DNA from: Pseudomonadales bacterium
GTDB taxonomy: Bacteria > Pseudomonadota > Gammaproteobacteria > Pseudomonadales > UBA5518
Length of the DNA: 40,531 nt
NCBI GenBank assembly: GCA_022072145.1
Contig: JAJVIG010000025.1
Coordinates: forward strand, 1 to 40,531
Direction: 5' to 3'
Below the pieces are notes generated by a model. The model made no database searches and was not told the origin of the DNA. It was given only the letters and a program-made list of their open reading frames with translations. Of the stretch, positions 7,344 through 17,859 are shown piece after piece (position 1 is the first letter of the stretch; each line of letters starts with the position of its first letter). The translations under genes were made by a program, and so were the position numbers.

Positions 7344-9650
7344 ATGTCCGACAATCGCAATACCATCAGAACCCTGTGCCTGGCCATCGGCGCGATCGCC
7401 GCCGGCCAACTCCAGGCCCAGACCGCGCTCGACGAAATGATCGTGACCGCGCAGAAGCGCGAGGAAAACCTGCAGGCCGTGCCGCTGGCCATCTCGGCGG
7501 TGTCCGGCGAGGACCTCGAACTGCGCAACATCGAGGGACTGGGTGACCTGAACGCGATCGCACCCAACGTGATGTTCCGCCAGAACCCGGGTGCGCGGCT
7601 GATCTCGACCGTTTCGATCCGGGGCAGCGCCACCGGCCAGCCGGCCATCTGGCTGGATCCGCCGGTCGGCATGTATCTGAACGGTATCTACCTGGGCAAG
7701 GCGCAGGGTTCGGTGTTCGACGTGGTCGATATCGAGCGGGTCGAAGTGCTGCGCGGCCCGCAGGGCACGCTGTTCGGGCGCAACACCGAAGGTGGCGCGA
7801 TCAACTTCGTCGCGCGCCGCCCCTCCGGCGAGTTCAGTGGCTCCGCCAAGGTCGAACTGGGCAATTACGATCGTCGCATCGGTCGCGTGCAGATGGACCT
7901 GCCGCAGATGGGTATGGCGTCGGTCAGCCTGGCCGCGCGCAAGGAAGTCGCCGACGGCTGGGCACACAACCGCACCGGCCCCGACATGGGCGAGGTCGAC
8001 AGCGAGGCGTTCCGCGGCTCGGCGAAGTTCGACGTCTCCGATCGCTTCGTGGCTGTCTACGACCTCGATTACTCGAACATCGACCAGACACCGGCGCCGT
8101 CGAGCCTGACGTCGCTCACCGGTTGGGGCGGTACCTTCCCCAGCGTGTTCGGCAGCTTCCTCGGCTCCAAGATCCAGGAGGCCGCCACACCCTATGTGAC
8201 CACGAGCCGCCCGAGCACCGTATCGACGAACATGACGCCCGGGCAGAAGGGGCCGATGGAGGCGAGCGAGGGGCTGTCGCACGCGTTGACGCTGGAGTAC
8301 GACCTCACCGAAGACGACACCATCAAATACATCGGCGCGTACAGGAGCATGGATTTCGAGGACAGCCAGGACATCGACGGCATGCCGCTGGTGAGCGTCG
8401 ATGTGGTCCCGGGGTTCTCGTGGGGCATGGCCGCGAACTACAACCGCGCCACCGAGTACGAGCAGCTTTCACACGAGTTGCAGTGGATCGCGAGCCGCGA
8501 CACCGTGAACTGGGTGGCGGGCCTTTACTGGTTCGAGGACGAGGGCACCACCCGCGGCAGCCAGCAGTTCACGCTGTTCGGTGCAGCACCGCAGCAGTCG
8601 AACTATGCAGCCGACACCGAAGCCTGGGCGGCATTCGGCCAACTCGACTGGCAGTTCGCCGAGGACTGGACCGCCACCGTCGGCATGCGTTACACGGAGG
8701 AAGAACGCAGCGGCTGGACGCACCGCTACCTCACCAACGGTTTCGGCGGCAGCTTCGTCACCGATGTGGGCGCCGGCCTGCTCCCTTACACGTCCTACAG
8801 CGAGGCTTTCGACGACACCACGCCGATGGCGGCGCTTTCCTGGGCGGTCAACGACGACGTCAACGTCTACGCGCGCGTTGCCAAGGGCTTCAAGAGCGGC
8901 GGCTTCAGCTCGGAAGTCGCCGATCCCGCGGTCGCCACGCCGTTCGAGCCGCAGAGTTCGCTGTCGAAGGAGATCGGTGTCAAGTCGCTGTGGTGGGATG
9001 GTCGCGCGCGCCTCAACGTCGCGTTGTTCCACAACGAGGTTACCGACCTGCAGATCACCCAGCTGCTGCCGGGTACCACGCAGTCACTGCTGACCAACGC
9101 GGGTGAGGCCGTCTACAAGGGGGCCGAGGTCGAGTTCGCGCTGCAGATCACCGACGACTGGCTCGTTTCGGGCAACTGGGGTTATCTGGACACCAGCTTC
9201 GACAAGTACCTGGACAACTCCTTCGCGCCGGGACGCCCGATCATCGATACCGCATCGAACCGTCTGGCGCCGTACGCGCCGGAGAACACCTTCAGCCTGC
9301 AGTTGCAGGGCACGCTGGCGCGGCTGAGCTTCGGCGAACTGATGTTGCTGCTCGACTACAGCTTCACGGACGATATGTACCTGTACGCGGTCAACAAGGA
9401 CCTCGCCGCGCCGAATGCCGGTGGCAGCTACGTGAAGTCGCTCGACGGCCTGCCGGACACGCAAAACCTGAACGTGCGCGTGCAACTGTCCGACGTGCCG
9501 GTCGGCGACGGCGCGATGGACTTCGCGTTCTTCGTGCGCAACGCGACCGACGAGGACAAGCTGGTCCAGGGCATCGACTTCAGCATGTTCCGCAACGGCA
9601 GCTGGCAGGAGCCGCGAACCTACATGTTCTCCGCCGCCTACAAGTGGTGA
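7344..9650 (+). CDS. TonB-dependent outer-membrane receptor 2
   Basis: A 768-residue receptor with a signal peptide ending at LQAQ (about residue 26). The plug then starts TALDEMIVTAQKREENLQAVP, with VERVEVLRGPQGTLFGRNTEGG in the plug. A long beta-barrel follows and ends in the aromatic AAYKW. GAGGAG at 7327-7332 precedes the ATG. It is clearly paralogous in organisation to TonB receptor 1 but diverged in the barrel, so a different ligand is likely. It sits 52 bp after the phosphotriesterase-family gene in the same direction. A hairpin terminator follows 7 nt after the stop. Energised import through TonB/ExbBD is known for the family; the substrate is unknown. Confidence 0.92.
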   Translation: MSDNRNTIRTLCLAIGAIAAGQLQAQTALDEMIVTAQKREENLQAVPLAISAVSGEDLELRNIEGLGDLNAIAPNVMFRQNPGARLISTVSIRGSATGQPAIWLDPPVGMYLNGIYLGKAQGSVFDVVDIERVEVLRGPQGTLFGRNTEGGAINFVARRPSGEFSGSAKVELGNYDRRIGRVQMDLPQMGMASVSLAARKEVADGWAHNRTGPDMGEVDSEAFRGSAKFDVSDRFVAVYDLDYSNIDQTPAPSSLTSLTGWGGTFPSVFGSFLGSKIQEAATPYVTTSRPSTVSTNMTPGQKGPMEASEGLSHALTLEYDLTEDDTIKYIGAYRSMDFEDSQDIDGMPLVSVDVVPGFSWGMAANYNRATEYEQLSHELQWIASRDTVNWVAGLYWFEDEGTTRGSQQFTLFGAAPQQSNYAADTEAWAAFGQLDWQFAEDWTATVGMRYTEEERSGWTHRYLTNGFGGSFVTDVGAGLLPYTSYSEAFDDTTPMAALSWAVNDDVNVYARVAKGFKSGGFSSEVADPAVATPFEPQSSLSKEIGVKSLWWDGRARLNVALFHNEVTDLQITQLLPGTTQSLLTNAGEAVYKGAEVEFALQITDDWLVSGNWGYLDTSFDKYLDNSFAPGRPIIDTASNRLAPYAPENTFSLQLQGTLARLSFGELMLLLDYSFTDDMYLYAVNKDLAAPNAGGSYVKSLDGLPDTQNLNVRVQLSDVPVGDGAMDFAFFVRNATDEDKLVQGIDFSMFRNGSWQEPRTYMFSAAYKW

Positions 9651-9657
9651 TGCCTCG

Positions 9658-9694
9658 CCCCGGTGCGCCTTGCCGGCGCACCGGGGCCTTGTTG
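9658..9694 (+). terminator. Hairpin terminator between convergent genes
   Basis: A perfect 12-bp stem CCCCGGTGCGCC / GGCGCACCGGGG (9658-9669 with 9675-9686) encloses a 5-nt loop TTGCC and is followed by CCTTGTTG. It occupies the 45 bp between the stop codons of TonB receptor 2 and ppk2, which converge on it. The T tract is weak, so it may work less efficiently than a classical intrinsic terminator or in both directions. Confidence 0.7.
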
Positions 9695-9695
9695 C

Positions 9696-10574
9696 TCATT
9701 CCAGCTCGCTCGCGAGCCGCCGCCTGATCGCCAGCATCTCCCGGCGCTGCGCGGGTGTGATCTTCGGGTAGTGCATATCGAGGGCGCCGAGGGTGTCGAC
9801 GAGGATCTGCGAGACGATCAGGCGCGCGTTCTTCTTGTCGTCGGCGGGCACGATGTACCACGGCGCCTCGCGCGTGCTGGTGGCCTCGAAACACGCCTGG
9901 TAGGCCTTCATGTAATCGTCCCACGCCGCGCGTTGCTCGATGTCCGCGGGGCTGAACTTCCAGTTCTTTTCCGCATCGTCGATGCGCGCGATCAGGCGCT
10001 TGCACTGCTCCTTTTTCGAGATGTGCAGGAAGATCTTCACCACCCGCGTGCCGTTGTCGTGCAGATGCGTCTCCGAATTCACGATCGATCGGAAGCGTTT
10101 CTTCCAGATCGACTTGTCGTCGCGCGCGGCGTCGGGCAGCTTCTGGCTGGCGAGGATTTCCGGGCGCACGCGCACGATCAGCACTTCCTCGTAGTACGAG
10201 CGGTTGAAGATGCCGATGCGTCCGCGCTCGGGCAGCGCACTCTGCGTGCGCCACAGGAAATCGTGGTCGAGTTCCTGCTCGCTCGGGTGCTTGAAGCTGA
10301 ACACCTGGCAGCCCTGCGGATTGACGCCCGACATCACGTGGCGGATCGCGCCGTCCTTGCCGGCGGCGTCCATCGCCTGGAAGATCACCAGCAGCGAATG
10401 GCGATCGTGCGCGTAGAGCTTCTGCTGCAGTTCGCTGAGCCGCCGCGTGCCCGCTTCGAGCCGTTCCTCGTAGTCCTTCCTGTCCTGGTACAGCGGGTCG
10501 ATGCGGGTGGCCCGGCGCGCCAGCCGGACCGAGGTGTCGGGTTCGACGCGGAAATCGCGGAGATCGATGCTCAT
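9696..10574 (-). CDS. ppk2: Polyphosphate kinase 2 family protein
   Basis: A 292-residue protein with the single P-loop kinase domain of the PPK2 family. The Walker A motif AMDAAGKDG is at residues 67-75, with the conserved [16 protein letters not shown] block at 121-136 that carries the Walker B/lid residues. [21 protein letters not shown] follows. PPK2 enzymes transfer phosphate from polyphosphate to nucleoside mono- or diphosphates. The one-domain length fits class I or III; the nucleotide preference is not decided here. The start at 10574 has AAGGAG 8 nt upstream on the coding strand. Longer in-frame starts lack such a site. It converges on TonB receptor 2. Confidence 0.92.
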   Translation of the reverse strand: MSIDLRDFRVEPDTSVRLARRATRIDPLYQDRKDYEERLEAGTRRLSELQQKLYAHDRHSLLVIFQAMDAAGKDGAIRHVMSGVNPQGCQVFSFKHPSEQELDHDFLWRTQSALPERGRIGIFNRSYYEEVLIVRVRPEILASQKLPDAARDDKSIWKKRFRSIVNSETHLHDNGTRVVKIFLHISKKEQCKRLIARIDDAEKNWKFSPADIEQRAAWDDYMKAYQACFEATSTREAPWYIVPADDKKNARLIVSQILVDTLGALDMHYPKITPAQRREMLAIRRRLASELE

Positions 10575-13328
<2,754 letters not shown>

Positions 13329-13429
13329 TGCGCCGCGCCTTACCCAGAACGGGGAAATGACCGCCCACCGTCCGCGGCGTACTGGTGATGATAGGAGCAT
13401 TCGGCAACCACACGTCGTGAGGATCCAGC

Positions 13430-14878
13430 GTGGGTGAAGGACGCTTCGACGCCATCGTGATCGGCGCCGGCTTCGGCGGTGCGAGCTGCGCCGCCCTGCT
13501 GGCGAGGGCGGGCAGGAAGGTGCTGGTCATCGAGAAGAACAACCTGGCGGGCGGCAAGACCATGAGCCACGCGCGCAAGGGCTTCCGCTATTCGCCGTGG
13601 CCGATCATCGGCGCGCCGCTGGGGGGCAGCTGGGCCAGCCGTCTGGTGGCGGATCTGGGCATCGGGGAGCACGCGCGGCTGGTGAAGGTGCAGGGCCGGT
13701 CGATGTACCGCACGCCCGACGGCACCTTCGCGCCGATGCCGTCGAGCGGATCCGATGCGCTCGATCCCAACGTGCTGTTCGACTGGCTGCGCGTTCCCGC
13801 GGCCGAACGCACGGCGGTGCTCGAGTTCATGATGATGCTCAGCCTGATGCCGCCCGACGAGGTGGCGAAGCTGGAAGGCCGGGATTTCCACGGCTGGGTG
13901 CAACCGTTCGGACTGCCGGCGTCGGTGCACGCGTTCCTGGTGAGCAACTGCCTGGACGATATGTACATGGTCCCCAGCGACCAGCTCGACTGTGCCGAGG
14001 CGGTCAGCGGGTTGCAGAAGGTGCTGCTCGGCGGCGGCGGACAGTTCTGCCTCGGCGGCTGGGGCGTGCTGGCCGAGGCGTGTTGCGCCTACGTCGGCGC
14101 GCACGGCGGCGAGGTGCTGACCGGCACGCGCGTGCAGCGGATCGTGATCGACGACGGCGCGGTCGCCGGCGTGGAGACCGAGGACGGCACCATCCACCGC
14201 TCCGCCACGGTGATCAGCAACGCCGGCATCCAGCCCACCGTGCTGCGACTGGCCGGTGCGCGGCATTTCGACGCGGACTATGTCGAACGCATCGGGAAAC
14301 TGCTGCCCTCGCACGCGCTGGTCGGTTACCGCTATTTCCTCGGCGAGCCGGTGCTCGACTACGGCTACAGCGTGATCTTCTCCAACACCAGCGCGTGGAG
14401 CCGGCAGCGCTTCGAGGACGCGCACGCCGGCAAGGCCTCGCGCGAAGGCTTCGTGCTGGTCGAAGTACCGTCGAACTACGATCCCGGGCATGCACCGGCG
14501 GGCCGGCAGCTGGTGATGAGCGCATCGATGTGCCCGGCCGATCCGGAGATGAGCCGCGACGACGTGAAAGCCTGGGCCGATGCCGGCGAGGCGATCCTGT
14601 TCGCGGCGCACCCGGAGCTCGCGAGCCGGATCGAGGAGAAGGTGCTCTACACCGCCAAAAGCGTCTCCAATGCCACCCGTGACGCGGCGGTGCCCGGTGC
14701 CGGCGGCGAGACGATCGGCATCGCGCAGATCGTCGGCCAGGCGGGGCGCGCCAAGCCCTCGATCCGGACCCCGGTCGAGGGGCTGTGGATCGTGGGCTGC
14801 GATGCCGGTGGCACCGGCGTGGGCACGCAGCAGGCGATCGAGTCCGGTTATGTGGTGGCGGAGGCGGTGCTGGGTTGA
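13430..14878 (+). CDS. CrtI/phytoene-desaturase-like FAD-dependent oxidoreductase
   Basis: A 482-residue flavoprotein. The N-terminal dinucleotide-binding motif is VIGAGFGGASCAALLARAG, with the acidic residue of the second strand in VIEKNNLAGGK. The C-terminal FAD-contacting segment GLWIVGCDAGGTGVGTQQAIESG is typical of the CrtI/NAD(P)-FAD amine-oxidase-like superfamily. The start is GTG at 13430 with GAGGA at 13418-13422. Related proteins desaturate or isomerise carotenoids or oxidise other hydrophobic substrates. No carotenoid gene is nearby, so the substrate is unknown. There is no obvious operon partner, and downstream lies the remnant region. Confidence 0.8.
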   Translation: MGEGRFDAIVIGAGFGGASCAALLARAGRKVLVIEKNNLAGGKTMSHARKGFRYSPWPIIGAPLGGSWASRLVADLGIGEHARLVKVQGRSMYRTPDGTFAPMPSSGSDALDPNVLFDWLRVPAAERTAVLEFMMMLSLMPPDEVAKLEGRDFHGWVQPFGLPASVHAFLVSNCLDDMYMVPSDQLDCAEAVSGLQKVLLGGGGQFCLGGWGVLAEACCAYVGAHGGEVLTGTRVQRIVIDDGAVAGVETEDGTIHRSATVISNAGIQPTVLRLAGARHFDADYVERIGKLLPSHALVGYRYFLGEPVLDYGYSVIFSNTSAWSRQRFEDAHAGKASREGFVLVEVPSNYDPGHAPAGRQLVMSASMCPADPEMSRDDVKAWADAGEAILFAAHPELASRIEEKVLYTAKSVSNATRDAAVPGAGGETIGIAQIVGQAGRAKPSIRTPVEGLWIVGCDAGGTGVGTQQAIESGYVVAEAVLG

Positions 14879-14884
14879 GTCCGG

Positions 14885-15016
14885 CAACGCCTGCCCTGTC
14901 TCGAGGAACGTCACGGCTCCGCTTGCAGGGGCAGCGAGGCGGACAAGGCAACGGCGTCCAGTTGCGCCAGTCAGCCTGAGGCATGGCAAAAACCCGGTCG
15001 ACCATCGACGAGCGCC
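14885..15016 (-). pseudogene. hipA remnant with internal deletion
   Basis: Two blocks match the intact hipA (reading leftward). Positions 14883-14921 match 16762-16800 with about 3 mismatches in 39, and 14914-14958 match 16938-16982 almost perfectly. The two hipA segments are 145 bp apart in the intact gene, and each carries CGGCTCCG at the join. The remnant therefore looks like a hipA copy that lost 145 bp (a frameshifting length) between these 8-bp direct repeats. Similarity fades through 14959-15016 (GTCGACCATCGACGAG resembles 17023-17038). It corresponds to HipA residues from about 20 to 110 only; the rest of the gene is absent. Confidence 0.75.
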
Positions 15017-15029
15017 AACCGGGGCTGTG

Positions 15030-15535
15030 TCATCTTGCGGGCGCTGTCCCGCGATTCATGATTTCCACGTAGCCTGGGTAGCTGAACAGCCGGTTGCGTT
15101 TCTGCGCCGTGAGTTCGCGCACGATGCCGAGTTGCTCGAGGTGGCGATCGGCTGCTCGCACAGCAGCAAGGTGATCAGCAAACGCCCCACAAGACCGTTG
15201 CCGTCCACAGGAAGGGGTGGATGGTTTCGAATTGCACGTGCGCCAGCGTGCGCCGCCTTGAGCAGCAGCGGCGTCGGCTCCGGTAGATCGTTCAGGAAAC
15301 GTTCGAGCCGGCTCATGCATTCCAGTACTTCCCCGGCGGGCGGCGGCACGAAAGCCGCGTTGCCGTGGCGGGTGCCGCCGATCCAGTTCTGGCTACGCCG
15401 GAACTCCCCCGGGGTCAGCGTGCTGCCGCGGCCCCTGGCCAGCAGCACGCCGTGTACCTCGCGGATCAGCCGCAGCGACAGCGGCGTCTGGCGCAATTGC
15501 TGATCGAGTGCGTCGTCCTGGCTGGCGGAGAACGG
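15030..15535 (-). pseudogene. fic pseudogene (several frameshifts and an internal deletion)
   Basis: Read leftward, conserved Fic-protein segments occur in all three frames. LIREVHGVLLARGRGS, PGEFRRSQNWIGGTR and VPPPAGEVLECMSRLERFL share one frame. AHVQFETIHPFL is in a second, after an apparent 4-nt insertion. DGNGLVGRLLITLLL returns to the first after a 2-nt insertion. The C-terminal winged-helix piece HLEQLGIVREL...SYPGYVEIMNRGT is in the third, with the linker between deleted. The catalytic motif HPFxDGNGRxxR is broken by the frameshift and has L for the first R. The 5' end is missing and meets the recombinase fragment near 15530. No active AMP transferase could be made. Confidence 0.8.
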
Positions 15536-15536
15536 C

Positions 15537-15751
15537 TGGATATCCAGTGGTGCGACATCGCCCGACACGAGGGCCTGCATCAGTCCACGGTCAACGAACT
15601 GCTGCGCCTGACGCTGCTCGAACCGCGCATCGTGCAGGCCATCTACGCCGGCCAGCAGCCGCGCTGCATGAGCCTGCTGTGGTTCCAGCGCAACCCACTG
15701 CCGATGGACTGGTTCGCGCAGCGGGAGGTTGTGGAGCGGTTCGACGCCTGA
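15537..15751 (+). pseudogene. Serine-recombinase C-terminal fragment
   Basis: About 71 codons ending in TGA at 15749-15751. The translation contains CDIARHEGLHQSTVNELLRL, LLEPRIVQAIYAGQQP and NPLPMDWFAQREVVERF. This is the helix-turn-helix tail that follows the catalytic domain in many serine recombinase/resolvase-type proteins (pattern IAxxxGxxxxxVxxLLRLxxLxPxIVxAIxxGxQP...PLPxDWxxQ). The catalytic domain is absent. Its left edge coincides with the truncated 5' end of the fic pseudogene on the other strand, so one rearrangement joined them. The assignment rests on pattern recognition of this tail. Confidence 0.65.
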
Positions 15752-15787
15752 CCGGGCTATTTGCCCGGAATCGAACCCGCGTCCGCA
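15752..15787 (-). other. Hairpin plus tmRNA/tRNA T-arm-like sequence
   Basis: Immediately after the recombinase stop is a perfect hairpin CCGGGC-TATTT-GCCCGG (15752-15768). It is followed by AATCGAACCCGCGTCCGCA (15769-15787). Its reverse complement, TGCGGACGCGGGTTCGATT, looks like the T arm of a tmRNA or tRNA gene, a usual target of integrating elements. The 3' side of the T stem does not pair (CCGGG in place of CCCGC), so it is not a functional RNA. It may be an old attachment-site joint. Confidence 0.35.
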
Positions 15788-15794
15788 TGGTGGT

Positions 15795-17090
15795 TCAAAC
15801 GGAGGGTGCGTCGGCTGCGTCATCATCGGCGGCGGGGTCGGTGAGCCTCCGAATCGTCAGGGCGCAGCGTTGTTCAATCAAGGTATTGATCTGCTCAACC
15901 AAAGCATTGCCAGCAAAACTGTGTCCAGGGTCAGACTGGAGTTTGCGCGCCGTCGCAGGCAGTAACTTTGCCAATTCCAGAATTCGCCGTTTGGCCTGAG
16001 CCTTGGTAAAGCCTACGCCTTCGGCGAACTGCTCCCAGTGACGCGCCCGGACTTCGCTGAACTTGTACTTGCTGCCGATTTTCATCGCCATCTTCTGCGT
16101 CAGTGTTGGATACACCGCCGTCGAGAGCGTGTCGTAAAACGGTGCCAGAACGGGGGTCTTGCCCGAGTACAGCAGAGAGAGATTCTTGGCGTGCGCATCA
16201 TGATTACCGATCAGCGCATTGAAGATCACGTAGTCGAGCAGTCGCAGGACCTGCGGCGCACTGGGGCGCGTCGCACTGCGCACCAGATCAAAACACTGCG
16301 CCAGATCCGGACCACCTTCATTCTGGTACTTCATTTCTGGCACCACGCCAAGTGCCTGGCAGAAGTCCTCTTGATGAAGCCGTCGCCTGCGCCCCTGGGC
16401 ATCAATCAGCCGGTCATAGCGTTCAACCAGCAGAAACGAGCGATCCAACACCCAGTGAACTTTCGATTTCGCTGGCTTGAACTGCATGGCCTCAGCCAAC
16501 GCCATGCAAAACCCCTCGTTGACCACGCTGTCTTCAACGGCGTGGATGGCCGGTTTCAGGATGTGGGAGCTAGGCGTGCCGTTGAAGGGCAGCCCGATGC
16601 GCGCACCATCGAAAACCACTGGCAACTTGTCCTGGGCACCCGCCAAGGAAAGCCGCAAGCCGTCTTTGCCTGCCAGCATGGGGCGACGCGGCAATTCATC
16701 CAGGATGGCAACGACTTCGTCGTTGCTCAGCCATTGAACGTCATCGGTGCGGGTCGGCACAGGCAAAGCCTGCCCCGGCTCGAGGAACGTCACGGCTCCG
16801 GCACATTCGCCACCGATGTGGTCCAGCAGTGCAAAGTCGTTCTGGCCAGACACCTGAAACTGCTGCGCAATCAGGCGGCGCATCTGCCCTTCGGGTAGAA
16901 GACCAGCAAAGAAGGGGCGCGTTTTGCGATCGTCGAACGGCTCCGCTTGCAGGGGCAGCGAGGCGGACAAGGCAACGGCGTCTTTGTGTGACAACCAATC
17001 GGGCGCGTAGCAAAAGTTTAGTCGTCCATCGACCAGGGCCAGCGTGCCGACACGATCGGCGAAAAGCCAGACTTCCAGCTCATGCGCCAT
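15795..17090 (-). CDS. hipA: HipA-type serine/threonine kinase toxin
   Basis: A 431-residue protein of the usual HipA length. The P-loop-like motif SLAGAQDK is at residues 148-155, and its serine is the expected autophosphorylation site. The ATP-binding lysine lies in HILKP (K179). The catalytic loop is GNHDAHAKN (295-303) and the metal-binding aspartate is in APFYD (D320). HipA kinases phosphorylate glutamyl- or other tRNA synthetases and arrest growth. The start at 17090 overlaps the end of hipB by 11 bp (ATGGCGCATGA), the normal coupled arrangement. An upstream in-frame start at 17123 would lie deep inside hipB. All key residues are present, so the toxin is probably active. Confidence 0.93.
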   Translation of the reverse strand: MAHELEVWLFADRVGTLALVDGRLNFCYAPDWLSHKDAVALSASLPLQAEPFDDRKTRPFFAGLLPEGQMRRLIAQQFQVSGQNDFALLDHIGGECAGAVTFLEPGQALPVPTRTDDVQWLSNDEVVAILDELPRRPMLAGKDGLRLSLAGAQDKLPVVFDGARIGLPFNGTPSSHILKPAIHAVEDSVVNEGFCMALAEAMQFKPAKSKVHWVLDRSFLLVERYDRLIDAQGRRRRLHQEDFCQALGVVPEMKYQNEGGPDLAQCFDLVRSATRPSAPQVLRLLDYVIFNALIGNHDAHAKNLSLLYSGKTPVLAPFYDTLSTAVYPTLTQKMAMKIGSKYKFSEVRARHWEQFAEGVGFTKAQAKRRILELAKLLPATARKLQSDPGHSFAGNALVEQINTLIEQRCALTIRRLTDPAADDDAADAPSV

Positions 17091-17340
17091 GGTCGCCACC
17101 CTCACGTTGATCGTTGGAAGCAACAGATGGCAACCCGCTCAACAGGACCTCCCCACCCAGGGCATCAATCACCCGCAGCACGTTTTCCAGTCGCAAGGTG
17201 GGCTTGCCTGCCTCAAGTTCGACAATGAAGCGCACGCCCACCCCAGCCGCCAGCGCCAACTGGGGTTGAGTCAGCCCGAGCTGCTTGCGAGCGGCACGCA
17301 GTGCATCGCCGAGTTGTTGAGGTGATCGAACGGATGTCAT
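17080..17340 (-). CDS. hipB: HipB-type antitoxin / Xre-family repressor
   Basis: An 86-residue protein that is essentially one helix-turn-helix domain: LGDALRAARKQLGLTQPQLA, then ALAAGVGVRFIVELEAGKPTLRLENVLRVIDALG. This is the standard HipB/Xre fold. It should neutralise HipA and repress the hipBA promoter. Upstream are three copies of a TTCCCG-N2-CGGGAA palindrome, one overlapping the presumed -10 region. The 3' end overlaps hipA by 11 bp. Confidence 0.92.
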   Translation of the reverse strand: MTSVRSPQQLGDALRAARKQLGLTQPQLALAAGVGVRFIVELEAGKPTLRLENVLRVIDALGGEVLLSGLPSVASNDQREGGDHGA

Positions 17341-17351
17341 GGCTTGCTCAG

Positions 17352-17467
17352 TTTCCCGTTCGGGAAATTATCAGCCGCAACCGGACTAAGCGCAAGCAAT
17401 ATTTCCCGATCGGGAATGTTCAGTGTGGTTAGGGAATGATTCGGTCTTTTGTTTCCCGATCGGGAAA
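17352..17467 (-). promoter_or_regulatory. hipBA promoter with three HipB-type operator palindromes
   Basis: The palindromes are TTTCCCGTTCGGGAAA (17352-17367), TTTCCCGATCGGGAAT (17402-17417, one arm mismatch) and TTTCCCGATCGGGAAA (17452-17467). Their starts are exactly 50 bp apart. On the leftward strand a promoter reads TTGCGC (complement of 17390-17395), then 17 nt, then GATAAT (complement of 17367-17372), so the first palindrome covers the start of transcription. Binding by HipB is inferred by analogy with known HipB operators, which are also spaced palindromes upstream of hipB. Confidence 0.8.
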
Positions 17468-17538
17468 TAGCGGCACTCTCGATTCCAAATTGACACTGGG
17501 ATGAGCAGCGGGAGCGAGTCGGCCTTCCGCGTTGAAAA

Positions 17539-17859
17539 TCAACCTGCGTCTGCAAGCGACCACGAACCACCTGCCCGCCAGCGGGCTGAAAACACCGCGT
17601 TGGCATTGGCCGCCTTGATGACGGGAAGCATGAACGCGACCAGTGCTGCAATGACGTCATTCAGCGCCAGCGCTTCCAGGCGGTTCTTGCTCAGGAAGGC
17701 CTGCCGCTGCGCCTGTTTCTGCGCATCTTGCGCAAACGCATCGGTGAGGCCGAATGGGATCTCCCCAGCCAGAGCGGTCTTGCGTCGATCGAAGGTCGCC
17801 CGAATCGCTTGGCGAAGGGTGTCGCCACCGAAGTCGGTGTGCTGCGCCAATATCCACAT
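17539..17859 (-). pseudogene. AbiEii-like nucleotidyltransferase, C-terminal fragment
   Basis: Reading leftward from 17859 the fragment begins WILAQHTDFGGDTLRQAIRATF, followed by DAFAQDAQKQAQRQAFL and ALNDVIAALVAFMLPVIKAAN. It aligns by eye with residues 197-291 of the intact AbiEii in this window (WLLSQSFPFDDDRLARAIAATF, AFAEDEQKQRQWNAFL, LPEVIEGVARFLMPHAIAA). The catalytic N-terminal two thirds are missing. The 5' break at about 17860 abuts, back to back, the broken DUF4143 ATPase gene on the other strand. Confidence 0.75.

Noticed and set aside
13340..14989. A long open frame antisense to the FAD oxidoreductase.
   Set aside because: No recognisable domain, and it runs through the REP flank and the flavoprotein gene.
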